64,000 nt of DNA from UBA4465 sp002292365 (GCA_943788615.1 CALSQY010000004.1:682001-746000), one strand, 5' to 3'. Numbered from the stretch's first letter, positions 9,632 to 18,649 are shown. Notes: generated by a model not told the origin, from the sequence alone. Made by a program: numbers and translations.

Positions 9632-10658
9632 ATCAATTTGGAGAGGTAAGCACGGTCCGCTCTTGATTGCTGAAATTGGTGGAAATCATGAGGGTGATTT
9701 TGAATATGCAAAAGAACTGACAAAATTAGCGATTGCCGCTGACGTTGACTTTATCAAGTTTCAATTATACACAGGAGATAGTTTAGTTAATCCATTAGAA
9801 AGTGCCTTAAGAAATAAGCATTTCAAGAAGTTTGAACTATCAAAAGAAAATCATCTTGAATTGGCTGAATTGTGTAAAAAAAATCATGTGGGTTATGCGG
9901 CATCGGTTTGGCATGAAGATTTCTTCCCCTGGACAGACTACTATTTAGATTTTTATAAAATTGGATCTGGAGATCTTACGGCTTATCCCCTATTGAAAAA
10001 AATTGCTGAAATTGGAAAGCCTATTTTGCTCTCTACAGGTCTTGCAACAGAGATTGAAATAATCGAAAGTGTTAAATTTATTCAAAAAATTAACCCCAAT
10101 TATATAAAAGCAGGTAGACTCGCCTTACTTCAATGCACGAGTATGTATCCCATAACTCATTCCGACGCGCACTTAAATGTTATGGATAGACTTAGGGAAA
10201 TCACAAGACTTAGCCATGTTGGATACTCAGATCATACCATTGGTATTGATGCATTGAAATATGCCTATGCCATGAATGCTGATATATTAGAATTCCATTT
10301 TACAGATGATCGAAACAATAGAAGCTTTCGAGATCATACCGTTTCCTTGACTAAAGCAGATGTGGGAAATTTAATTGCAGAAATTAAAATAATCAACGCT
10401 TTAAAAGGGAATCAAATAAAAACTCAATTAAAAATTGAATTAGAAAATAATCATGTGACTACCTTTCGAAGGGCCCTATATTTGAAATACGACTTACCCA
10501 AGGGATCAACTATTAAGGAAAGTGATTTAATTGCATTAAGACCCAATCACGGTATTTGTGCTACTCAATTTCAAAAGTTGATAGGACAGAGGACTAATCA
10601 AGACATTAAGAAACATGAAACATTAAAATGGACCTACTTAAATAAAGAGAAAAAATGA
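9624..10658 (+). CDS. NeuB/SpsE-family nonulosonic acid synthase
   Basis: Condenses phosphoenolpyruvate with a hexosamine-type sugar to form a nine-carbon acid. The TIM barrel begins LLIAEIGGNHEGDFEYAK and has FIKFQLYTGD, FYKIGSGDLTAYPLL, LLSTGLAT and LLQCTSMYPI, ending in VGYSDHTIGIDA. An SAF antifreeze-like domain follows at about residues 285-344 (RRALYLKYDLPKGSTI, LRPNHGI). Length 344 matches NeuB/LegI/SpsE. Overlaps both neighbours (8 and 4 bp). There is no NeuC/LegG-type UDP-sugar 2-epimerase in this window, so the substrate must come from elsewhere or be different. Confidence 0.9.
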   Translation: MNKSIWRGKHGPLLIAEIGGNHEGDFEYAKELTKLAIAADVDFIKFQLYTGDSLVNPLESALRNKHFKKFELSKENHLELAELCKKNHVGYAASVWHEDFFPWTDYYLDFYKIGSGDLTAYPLLKKIAEIGKPILLSTGLATEIEIIESVKFIQKINPNYIKAGRLALLQCTSMYPITHSDAHLNVMDRLREITRLSHVGYSDHTIGIDALKYAYAMNADILEFHFTDDRNNRSFRDHTVSLTKADVGNLIAEIKIINALKGNQIKTQLKIELENNHVTTFRRALYLKYDLPKGSTIKESDLIALRPNHGICATQFQKLIGQRTNQDIKKHETLKWTYLNKEKK

Positions 10659-11767
10659 ATTGGAATAGAGAATTACCTATGTCCGCATTTGGTGAAGAGA
10701 GCAAAGAATCTTGGATTAGAAATGAACAGAGTAACACAATCAAATATGAATTGGATGTAAAACTTGGCAAGAAAACTGACTTGCTCAAGCTAAAAAAAAA
10801 TATTGTGAGCTCACTAAAAGAAAAACAAGAATATTATAAAGAAAGCCGTGAGAAAATTTATCTCGACTCCAATACTGAACCTGTAGCCAACTGCCCAGTT
10901 TGTGAATCCCCAAGTGCAAATTCACAACATCAAGTAACTATCTATGGTGCTCAATATTGCAGCTGTAACAACTGCACCCACGTCTATGTCAACCGAATAC
11001 CTACCAAATCAGCTATAGACGGCTTTTACCTCAATGATGTTACCTATGCTGCCACCTATACTAATCGTACATCAGCTGAGACACGATTAAATACGATCGC
11101 AATTCCTTGGGTAGACTGGACAGTAGCATGCTATCAAAAAGTACATGGCAGAAAACCTTTAAAAATTCTTGATGTTGGGTCAGGTGCTGGTCATTTTGTT
11201 GCTGCTTGCAGAAGGTCTGGTATACATTGTGATGGTATTGAATTAAGTGAATCAAGTCGTCAGTTTTCAAAAGAAATTTGGAACATTGAACTAGATAAAA
11301 GAGACTTCATCAAAGCAGCAAAAGATTATTATGGCTATGATATAGTCACCTTCTGGGGCCTACTAGAGCACACGCCCAATCCATCAACTATTTTAAAATC
11401 AGCACATGATGTAGTTTCCAAGAGCGGCTACGGAATGATTATTTCTAAAGTTCCAAGATGGGATTCGTTAAGTACAGCTATTCAACGAATAAAATCAGAT
11501 ACGGTCATTAGACATTTAGATCCAATGGGACATATTATGTGCTTTACTGATGCATCAGCTGCAGAAATTTATCATAAAAATAATTTTGCTCCCACCTCGG
11601 CTTGGTATTATGGGATGGATGTGTATGAATCATTAATGCAAGTTGCTAACAAAGTAGATCAATACGATGTGTTAACCAAAACGGGTCAAATACAAATAGA
11701 TCTACAACAATTTGTTGATGAATCTCGATTTTCAGATGGTCTCACTTTAGCAGGAATTCCTTTTTAA
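10655..11767 (+). CDS. Class I SAM-dependent methyltransferase with N-terminal zinc motif
   Basis: Putative sugar methyltransferase. After a charged N-terminal segment of about 75 residues there is a likely zinc ribbon (C80 and C83 in CPVC, then C102, C104 and C107 in YCSCNNC), as in NDP-sugar C-methyltransferases. The SAM-binding motif I is ILDVGSGAGH at 171-180, followed by IELSES, and DIVTFWGLLEHTPNP as motif II/III of the Methyltransf_23 type. Length 370. It overlaps the NeuB-like gene by 4 bp and is followed 1 bp later by the GT2 fusion. Whether it acts on carbon or oxygen, and on which sugar, is not determinable here. Confidence 0.82.
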   Translation: MNWNRELPMSAFGEESKESWIRNEQSNTIKYELDVKLGKKTDLLKLKKNIVSSLKEKQEYYKESREKIYLDSNTEPVANCPVCESPSANSQHQVTIYGAQYCSCNNCTHVYVNRIPTKSAIDGFYLNDVTYAATYTNRTSAETRLNTIAIPWVDWTVACYQKVHGRKPLKILDVGSGAGHFVAACRRSGIHCDGIELSESSRQFSKEIWNIELDKRDFIKAAKDYYGYDIVTFWGLLEHTPNPSTILKSAHDVVSKSGYGMIISKVPRWDSLSTAIQRIKSDTVIRHLDPMGHIMCFTDASAAEIYHKNNFAPTSAWYYGMDVYESLMQVANKVDQYDVLTKTGQIQIDLQQFVDESRFSDGLTLAGIPF

Positions 11768-11768
11768 A

Positions 11769-13157
11769 ATGTCTCCACTAATCAGTGTCTACATAACAAA
11801 CTACAACTACGCCAGATTTTTAAAGAAAGCGATAGATAGCGTTCTTTCACAATCTTTTCATGATTTCGAACTGCTCATTATCGATGATGGATCAACCGAT
11901 GATTCTAAAAATATCATCGAGGGTTATGCTTACAACCCTAAAATAAAAATAATTTATCAGCATAACAAAGGACTCAATGTCACCAACAACATCGCCTTAC
12001 GCGCCGCCTCAGGAAAATATATAATTAGACTCGACGCTGATGATTATTTTGTATCAAATGCCCTAGAGCAGATGAGTGGTAAACTAGAGGCCAACCCTGA
12101 ATTAGGCATGGTTTTTCCAAATTACTATTATATTGATGAAAAAGATCAAGTAACCGGAGAAGAAGTTCGACATGACTTCGACAACAATAAGGTAAGCTTA
12201 CTCGACCAACCAGCCCATGGAGCATGCACCATGATCAGAACTGATTTTTTAAATGAAATCGGTGGATATGATGAGTCATTTAATTGTCAAGATGGTTATG
12301 AGCTTTGGATAAAATTTACGCAACGATATGAGGTTTCAAATTTAAGAGAACCCCTTTTTTATTACCGAAAACATGGCTCGAATCTTACCTCCAACGAAGA
12401 AATGATTCTTCAGACGAGGGCCAAAATAAATCAAAAGTATATCAATAAGCTTCAAACTAATAACAATACCCTGGCCATTATCCCCATTCGTGGAGGTGAT
12501 AAAGACTTAGCTTTTCAAACAATCAACGGAGTAAATATTTTAACCGCTAAAATAAATATGCTTCTGAGGTCAAAATATGTTGAAAAAATCATTGTAAGCT
12601 CTCCTGATTCGAGAATTGAAAAGTATATCATGCCATATAAAACCAAAAAAAATGTTCTATTCCACTTTAGAAATGAGACTGAAGCAAGAATTAACGATAA
12701 TTTGAATGCTACAATATTTGATATCAGTAATAAGTTTGCTAATAAGCTTGCCAATATTACCATAATTACGCTCGAATATCCTTTGATTAGGCAAGAACAT
12801 ATTGACGATGCAATCAATACTATGGCACTTTTTGGTACCGATTCAATTGTTTCAGTTAGACCTGACAATGCTATCTTTTATCAACATCACGGGGATGGGC
12901 TTCATCCTATTTTGAATCGTGATAAATTCACTAAACTAGAACGAGAAGCTCTTTTTAAACAATTAGGTGGAATCACTGCAGTTAGAAAAGCAGCCTTTGA
13001 TGAGAGTAAACAAATGTTATGTGGCAAAGTGGGACATGTCGTAATTGATCAAAAGGCCGGACTTGGGCTTTTTTCAAGCATTGATTTTGAAATAATATCA
13101 GATATTGTCAAAAAAAATCAAAGCTCAAATGATAGTAATCATGTAATTAAAAAATAG
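11769..13157 (+). CDS. Fusion: GT2 glycosyltransferase + degenerate CMP-nonulosonate cytidylyltransferase-like domain
   Basis: Residues 1 to about 230 are a GT-A glycosyltransferase: ISVYITNYNYARFLKKAI, LLIIDDGSTDDS and the metal site IRLDADDYF, ending with FYYRKHGSNLT. Residues about 235-462 follow the layout of NeuA-type CMP-sugar synthetases: LAIIPIRGGDKDL at the N-terminal nucleotide loop (family form IIPARGGSKxIPxKN), then KYVEKIIVSSPDSRIEKY, DSIVSVRPDNA and a C-terminal GKVGHVVIDQ ... SSIDFEI. The nucleotide loop has lost the Pro-x-Lys-Asn part and the QPTSPLR strand reads LEYPLIR, so catalysis is doubtful. Domain boundaries are estimates. Confidence 0.78.
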   Translation: MSPLISVYITNYNYARFLKKAIDSVLSQSFHDFELLIIDDGSTDDSKNIIEGYAYNPKIKIIYQHNKGLNVTNNIALRAASGKYIIRLDADDYFVSNALEQMSGKLEANPELGMVFPNYYYIDEKDQVTGEEVRHDFDNNKVSLLDQPAHGACTMIRTDFLNEIGGYDESFNCQDGYELWIKFTQRYEVSNLREPLFYYRKHGSNLTSNEEMILQTRAKINQKYINKLQTNNNTLAIIPIRGGDKDLAFQTINGVNILTAKINMLLRSKYVEKIIVSSPDSRIEKYIMPYKTKKNVLFHFRNETEARINDNLNATIFDISNKFANKLANITIITLEYPLIRQEHIDDAINTMALFGTDSIVSVRPDNAIFYQHHGDGLHPILNRDKFTKLEREALFKQLGGITAVRKAAFDESKQMLCGKVGHVVIDQKAGLGLFSSIDFEIISDIVKKNQSSNDSNHVIKK

Positions 13158-13612
13158 AAATTACCTAAAACACAAAAATTACGTGATAATAACTATTTTA
13201 ACGTCATTATATTTTATCGGTTGCTCTAAAAAGATAACTGTAATCATGGCTTTACAAAGAGTGATTTGGAAGTGCCAGCTTATTTAGCAGCAGATTAAAA
13301 AGTTTTAATTTAACTTGATTGATCAAAATATTATATAGGTAAATACGGATGAAAAGATCCCGTTAGTTATTCGAAACTAATTAATTTACAGAATTCAGAG
13401 AATGGATAAATCCCATCCAAAAAAATATAAAATCAATCAAAATCTATGTAGTAGATTTTATTAATAATAATCTAAAATTTTTCTTTTACAGAAAAATATA
13501 GAAGCAGTTTATCAACCTTATGAAATAAATACATTTATGTTTTTTTAAATTTTTACAAAAGATGATTCAATATTATAATATTTTATTTATTCAATCAAAC
13601 AGATACCTACGA
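13158..13612 (+). pseudogene. Gene-free stretch with probable relic of a decayed coding region
   Basis: 455 bp with no intact ORF. In one frame, about 13157-13235, it reads like the N-terminus of a lipoprotein (hydrophobic run ending LYFIGCSKK). In the next frame follow GFTKSDLEVPAYLAAD and, near 13385-13495, FTEFREWINPIQKNIKSI and IYVVDFINNNLKFFFY. Pieces in different frames separated by stops look like one decayed gene. I cannot name the family. No convincing promoter is seen for the dehydrogenase downstream. Confidence 0.3.
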
Positions 13613-14904
13613 ATGCAGAAAATAATCAAATTGCCGTAATCGGAATGGGATATGTCGGATTACCCTTAGCTGTGGCATTTGCTGAAAAATATTATACTGT
13701 TGGATTTGATATTAATACTAAGCGAATCAATGAAATTAAGAAAGGCTTAGATAAGACGCAGGAAATAGAATCAAAAGTGCTTTTGAATGTATTAGTTAAT
13801 CAAGAAACTATCAAGGGTCTTTTTGTAAGTACTGAAATTGAAGATCTTCGAAATTCTAACTACTATATTGTAACCGTTCCCACTCCTATCGACAAAAATC
13901 ATAAGCCAGATCTGACACCTTTATTCAAAGCAAGTGAAGCGATTGGGCACGTTTTAAAAAAAGGTGATACCGTAATTTTATGAATCTACCGTATATCCTG
14001 GAGTTACTGAAGAAGAGTGTGCCCCAATACTGGAAAAGATATCCGGACTTGTATATAATATTGATTTTTTCTGCGGTTATTCACCAGAAAGAATTAATCC
14101 TGGTGACAATGAACACACAATTACAAAAATCAAAAAGGTGACCTCAGGTTCAACTCCTGGTATTGCTAAAAAGGTTGATGCGCTGTATAAATCTATTATC
14201 ATAGCAGGAACTCACCTCGCACCTTCTATTAAAGTAGCTGAAGCGTCAAAAGTCATTGAGAATTCCCAACGTGATATAAATATTGCTTTAATTAATGAAT
14301 TATCAAAAATATTTAATAAAATAGAATCAGAACTAAAGATGCGCTAGATGCTGCCGAAACAAAATGGAACTTTCTCAAGTTTAAACCGGGACTCGTTGGA
14401 GGGCATTGTATAGGTGTAGATCCATATTATCTAGCACAAAAGGCTCAGGAACTAGGTTACCACCCTGAAATTATTTTATCTGGAAGAAGGCTGAATGATA
14501 GTATGGGCGAATATGTAGCCATGGAAGTGATTCGATTAATGATTAAAAAGGATCTTCGTGTAAGAGGCGCAGAAATTCTTATAATGGGCATCACATTTAA
14601 AGAAAATTGTCCCGATATTAGAAATTCAAAAGTAGTTGATATTATAACGGTATTGGATCGCTTTGACACTAATATTACAATTTTAGATCCTCATGCTGAT
14701 CCTGAAGAGGTAAAGCAAACTATAGGAAGAGTCTCAATTCAATCCATAGCTGAGGAAGGCAATGGATTTGATGGGATCATTTTGGCAGTCGCACATGATT
14801 CATTTAGACATATGGATTTAACTAAATTAAAAAAAGAGCAAGCAGTGGTCTATGACATAAAAGGTCTTTTGCCGACCAGCATGATCGACGGTGGCCTATA
14901 TTGA
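13613..14904 (+). pseudogene. UDP-N-acetylhexosamine 6-dehydrogenase (WbpA/TviB type), broken by three frameshifts
   Basis: Homologue of enzymes oxidising UDP-GlcNAc or UDP-GalNAc to the uronic acid. Joined frames give about 430 residues, the usual length: IAVIGMGYVGLPLAVAF (NAD site), VTVPTPID, STVYPGVTEE, YSPERINPGD, FKPGLVGGHCIGVDPYYL with the catalytic Cys, and GITFKENCPDIRNSK. Breaks: an A seems missing in the A-run at 13628-13630, separating the ATG at 13613 from the Rossmann strand; an extra T lies in the run at 13976-13979; a G seems missing at 14324. The last two compensate. Either a recent pseudogene or assembly error. It lies 9 bp before the epimerase. Confidence 0.85.
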
Positions 14905-14913
14905 TAAGAAGAA

Positions 14914-15897
14914 ATGCGAAACACTATTTTTCATAAAGAAAGTTTAGAGAACTTTAAATTTTTAATCACGGGAGGAGCAGGTTTTATTGGATCGAACCTA
15001 GTGCAATATTTACTAAAGCACAATGCAGGCTTAGTAAGAATTGTTGATAATTTATCCAACGGAAGTCGTGCCAACATAGCTCCCTTTCAATTATATAAAA
15101 ATCGGTTTGAATTTATTGAAGGTGATATCTCCGATCTAGCAACCTGCAAAGAAGCAGTTAAAGATATCGATTTTATTAGCCATCAGGCAGCACTTGGAAG
15201 TGTTCCAAGATCCATTAAAGATCCAATAGCCACCAATAAAGCGAATATTGATGGTTTCTTGAATATGCTCTTTGCCGCCAAAGATGCTAAATGTCTTAAA
15301 AAAATGGTCTATGCAGCATCATCTTCTACTTATGGGGACAGCAAAGTCATGCCTAAGGTAGAGGGAACTGAAGGTCGTCCACTCTCGCCATATGCAGTAA
15401 CTAAACTTGTTAATGAACTTTACGCAGAAGTATTTTCTAATGTTTACAACTTGCATTCTATAGGGCTGAGGTATTTTAATATTTACGGCCCTAAGCAAGA
15501 TCCTAATAATCCATATGCCGCCGTTGTCCCTCTTTTTATAGATGCCGCGTTGAAAAAAGAAAGACCAAAAATATTTGGAAATGGGACAACGGCCCGTGAT
15601 TTTACCTATGTTGAAAATGCGGTACAGGCCAATATTAAAGGCATGCTTAATGGAAGAACCCTAGAGCAGCATGAAGTAGTTAATATTGCCTGTGGCAAGC
15701 AAACATCCTTGCTTCAGATTTGGGAGCAACTCAAACAAATGGAAAATATAAATTTAACACCTGTCTTTTTAGAGGAGAGAGCGGGAGACATAAAACTTAG
15801 TTTGGCAAGTATCAAAAAGGCTGAAGAACTAATAGGATATTATCCCGAAGTTCATTTCAAAGAAGGTTTAAAATACACCCTTGACCATGCAAAATAA
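14914..15897 (+). CDS. NAD-dependent UDP-hexosamine 4-epimerase (WbpP/TviC type, SDR)
   Basis: Extended short-chain dehydrogenase/reductase, 327 residues. The NAD site is LITGGAGFIGSNL, followed by IVDNLSNGSR, FISHQAALGSVPRSI and the catalytic pair in ASSSTYGDS with YAVTK (Ser and Tyr-x-x-x-Lys). RYFNIYGPKQDP and RDFTYVENAVQA are typical of UDP-GlcNAc/GalNAc 4-epimerases of the WbpP/TviC group. Following directly on the dehydrogenase, the pair would convert UDP-GlcNAc to UDP-GalNAcA, as in Vi-antigen-like pathways; this depends on the dehydrogenase being functional. It closes the polysaccharide locus. Confidence 0.88.
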   Translation: MRNTIFHKESLENFKFLITGGAGFIGSNLVQYLLKHNAGLVRIVDNLSNGSRANIAPFQLYKNRFEFIEGDISDLATCKEAVKDIDFISHQAALGSVPRSIKDPIATNKANIDGFLNMLFAAKDAKCLKKMVYAASSSTYGDSKVMPKVEGTEGRPLSPYAVTKLVNELYAEVFSNVYNLHSIGLRYFNIYGPKQDPNNPYAAVVPLFIDAALKKERPKIFGNGTTARDFTYVENAVQANIKGMLNGRTLEQHEVVNIACGKQTSLLQIWEQLKQMENINLTPVFLEERAGDIKLSLASIKKAEELIGYYPEVHFKEGLKYTLDHAK

Positions 15898-15966
15898 AAT
15901 TTATTTGAAAAAAATCTTCCTTAACGAAATTACTACTTCAATTATAGGCAATTATCTCTATATGAA

Positions 15967-15997
15967 TTTGACATAAAAGCCTTAATAATTAACTTTG
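15967..15997 (+). promoter_or_regulatory. Bacteroidota-type promoter, TTTG-N19-TAACTTTG
   Basis: TTTG at 15967-15970, a 19-bp spacer and TAACTTTG at 15990-15997 match the Bacteroidota housekeeping consensus at both elements. Transcription would start near 16003, giving a leader of almost 300 nt before pfkA, or a short independent RNA. Confidence 0.55.
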
Positions 15998-16298
15998 GAC
16001 AAAACGAAGAATGCTTCCCCACCAGTAAAAAAATAAATACGCTGCTTATTAGATTATATAATTTGTAAATATTTATAATATCTCTTTAATCAATTAAGGG
16101 AAGTAGTTTATTCATATTTCTTTCAATTATCCCTCCATTCAACATCGGATCCTTTCCACAAAAGAAATTAACAAACAAAATTTTCACTGCCAAAAAACAA
16201 TTTCCAAAGCAATGTCATTCCGTTTAAACCTAATTTCCATTAAATTGCATTTTACTTAAGGGACTCACAACACCTTAACTTTTAACAATAATTATTTT
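15998..16298 (+). other. Gene-free leader region before pfkA
   Basis: About 300 bp without a supportable ORF. It is AT-rich. A second weaker -7-like sequence, TAACTTTT, lies near 16276-16283 close to the pfkA ATG. I see no riboswitch consensus or strong terminator hairpin. Confidence 0.35.
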
Positions 16299-17270
16299 AT
16301 GAAAAGTATAGCCGTATTCACTTCTGGAGGAGATGCCCCGGGCATGAACGCTTGTGTAAGATCAGTCGTTAGAAACGCCCTTTATTTGGGTATTGACGTT
16401 TATGGAGTTAAATATGGCTACAACGGGATGATAGAAGGAGATATCTATAAAATGAAATCTTTTTCGGTGAGTAACATCATCCAACGCGGTGGAACCATTT
16501 TGAAATCCGCTCGATCAAAAAGATTCATGACACCTGAAGGTCGGAAAAAAGCATTTGAACAACTTCAAAAACGAGATATTGGAGGCTTGGTTGCCATTGG
16601 AGGAGATGGCACCTTTACTGGAGCTAATTTATTTTACGAAGAGTATGGTATTCCAATCATCGGCATCCCCGGCACGATTGACAACGACCTTTTTGGATCA
16701 GACTATACCATTGGTTTCGATACAGCTGTAAATACAGCGCTCAGTGCTATAGATTCCATTAGAGATACCGCTAACTCCCATGATCGAGTGTTTTTCATAG
16801 AAGTTATGGGACGAAACTCTGGCTATATTGCCATTCAATGTGGTATTGGAGGGGGTGCAGAAATGGTGATGGTGCCAGAAACCGCTACAACTGTCAGTGA
16901 CGTCATCCAAAATTTAAAAGAAGGTAGAGATAAAGACAAAACCTCATCTATCATCGTCGTTGCCGAAGGAGAAGTTCATGGGAATGCCCATGAAATTGCG
17001 GACAAAGTACTTTCAGAATTACCTGAACTTGACATCAGGGTTTCCACGCTTGGGCATGTCCAGCGCGGAGGTACACCCACCGCTTTTGATCGCATTTTAG
17101 CCTCTAGATTGGGGATGGCCGCTATCGAAGGCTTGGTCAGTGATAAAAAAGGTATGATGGTTGGTATTGTGGACAATCAAATTCAATACACCAACTTTAA
17201 AATTGCGATTACCAAGTCCAAACCCATCAATGAAGATTTGTTGCGGATGGTCAAGATATTAAGTATTTAA
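16299..17270 (+). CDS. pfkA: ATP-dependent 6-phosphofructokinase
   Basis: Phosphorylates fructose 6-phosphate at the committed step of glycolysis. The 323-residue protein has the PfkA pattern: FTSGGDAPGMNACVR at the N-terminus, GGDGTFTGA (Gly after GGD indicates ATP rather than pyrophosphate), PGTIDNDLFGSDYTIGFDTA with the catalytic Asp, EVMGRNSGYIA, and AEGEVHG; STLGHVQRGGTPTAFDR closes the active site. Its 3' end overlaps miaA on the other strand by 12 bp. A long leader precedes it. Pyruvate kinase is encoded a few kilobases downstream on the other strand. Confidence 0.97.
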   Translation: MKSIAVFTSGGDAPGMNACVRSVVRNALYLGIDVYGVKYGYNGMIEGDIYKMKSFSVSNIIQRGGTILKSARSKRFMTPEGRKKAFEQLQKRDIGGLVAIGGDGTFTGANLFYEEYGIPIIGIPGTIDNDLFGSDYTIGFDTAVNTALSAIDSIRDTANSHDRVFFIEVMGRNSGYIAIQCGIGGGAEMVMVPETATTVSDVIQNLKEGRDKDKTSSIIVVAEGEVHGNAHEIADKVLSELPELDIRVSTLGHVQRGGTPTAFDRILASRLGMAAIEGLVSDKKGMMVGIVDNQIQYTNFKIAITKSKPINEDLLRMVKILSI

Positions 17271-18173
17271 CTGCTGCTCTATTTGATTTAAGATCCTGTC
17301 CCAATCCTTATTTGGATTCAACCACTCTATTTCAGGATTTTTTTGAAACCAGGTCAATTGCCTTTTCGCATACCTACGACTGTTCCTTTTTAGTAAACGA
17401 ATTGTCTCCTCCTTGTCGTATTTACCCTCATAATAACCGAAAACCTCGGTGTATCCTAGTGTTTGAAGCGCATTGAGATGTTGATGCGGAATCAACGATT
17501 TTACTTCTGCAAAAAGACCTTTTTTAATCATCTGCTCCATGCGGAGGTCTATATTTTGATACAATACTTTTCGGTCAACAGAGATGCCTATCTTCAAATT
17601 TTCAAAAGGCCTAAGTGTTTTAGCTTTACCATGAAAAGAACTGAAAGGTTGGCCGGTACTGCGAATGACCTCAATAGCTCTTTTAATACGCATCGGATTT
17701 TGCTGGTCCACTTGATTGAAATAAACAGGATCATTTTTCAATAACTCAGCTAAAAGTGGGACCAATCCATTTTTTGAGACTTCCTCGTTGATGGCACTAC
17801 GAAGGCCGGGGTCTATTATTGGCAATTCGTCCAATCCCTCCCAAATAGCCTTACAAAATAATCCCGAACCCCCTACCATAATTAAGATCTCGTGTTCCTT
17901 AAAAAGGTCATTCATTAAACCTAAAGCTGATTTCTCAAAATCACCCGCGTTAAATTCCTCCGTTATAGCATGTGAGTTAATGAAATGATGTGGAATCCTT
18001 TTTAATTCCTCTTTGGTAGGTTTTGCCGTTCCTGTATTTAATTCGCGATAAAATTGTCTCGAATCAGCTGAGATAATACTTGTTTTAAAATATGCTGCTA
18101 ATTTCAAGGCTAGATCACTCTTACCAGAAGCGGTGGGTCCTACGATAGATAATAACATGTTTTTAGTCTTCAT
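17259..18173 (-). CDS. miaA: tRNA dimethylallyltransferase
   Basis: Adds a dimethylallyl group to A37 of tRNAs reading UNN codons. The P-loop is VGPTASGKSDLAL, followed by ISADSRQFYRELNTGTAKPT, the conserved substrate-binding segment, and later QQNPMRIKRAIEVI and YAKRQLTWFQ near the C-terminus. At 304 residues the length is normal. It converges on pfkA with a 12-bp overlap of the coding ends, so transcripts must be antisense there. No mutL or hfq neighbour, unlike Proteobacteria. Confidence 0.96.
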   Translation of the reverse strand: MKTKNMLLSIVGPTASGKSDLALKLAAYFKTSIISADSRQFYRELNTGTAKPTKEELKRIPHHFINSHAITEEFNAGDFEKSALGLMNDLFKEHEILIMVGGSGLFCKAIWEGLDELPIIDPGLRSAINEEVSKNGLVPLLAELLKNDPVYFNQVDQQNPMRIKRAIEVIRSTGQPFSSFHGKAKTLRPFENLKIGISVDRKVLYQNIDLRMEQMIKKGLFAEVKSLIPHQHLNALQTLGYTEVFGYYEGKYDKEETIRLLKRNSRRYAKRQLTWFQKNPEIEWLNPNKDWDRILNQIEQQLNT

Positions 18174-18397
18174 TGGTTAGGTAAAATATAGCTTAGCTCT
18201 ATTTTATCATAAATTTAAATCTCCCTATGTCCAGCAATTGAGGCCTAAAGTTAAGCCTATTTAAAATCAAATAAACCACCTATTAATACAGAATACCCAT
18301 AGCAAAAGAAGAAAAAAAATACTTCTAGCAAAGAACAAAAATTAAAATCATTAACAGGTATTATGTCTGAATCCAGAGGTGTGATTAATACATTAAG
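18174..18397. other. Gene-free stretch upstream of miaA
   Basis: About 220 bp between the miaA start and the two-component relics. AT-rich, with no ORF or clear promoter. A weak hairpin (AGGC/GCCT) near 18241-18260 is too small to call a terminator. Confidence 0.3.
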
Positions 18398-18514
18398 ATC
18401 CATACTAAAAAAAATAATGAGGAAAATCTTTATTCAATTCATAAAATGAAGGGAAAATTTACCTCTTTGGACCTAAAATCATTTAAGTATCAAGTGATCT
18501 TCATAGAAAATTGA
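18398..18514 (+). pseudogene. Possible HPt-domain relic
   Basis: One frame from 18398 to a TGA at 18512-18514 reads NNEENLYSIHKMKGKFTSL, with the His codon at 18440-18442. The H-K-x-K-G arrangement followed by S-L is that of histidine phosphotransfer domains. There is no start codon and a stop follows soon after. It lies just upstream of a receiver-domain relic, which makes a decayed phosphorelay module plausible, but the match is short. Confidence 0.25.
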
Positions 18515-18649
18515 TTATCCAAAATAAGTTTCTTAATTTGGGCTTTTAACTGAGAAAGTTCAAACATTCTTTTCTTAAACTGAAAAAAATACGCCATTTG
18601 ATTAAAATCAAATGAACAAAAAAATACTCTCGGCAAATACCCTATGGCG

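Noticed and set aside
7493..13157. Polysaccharide locus as a defence or secretion island
   Set aside because: All recognisable products are glycan enzymes; no integrase, toxin, nuclease or repeat array is present.
13613..14904. Programmed ribosomal frameshifting in the dehydrogenase gene
   Set aside because: Shifts in both directions at three unrelated sites without slippery heptamers or stimulatory structures.
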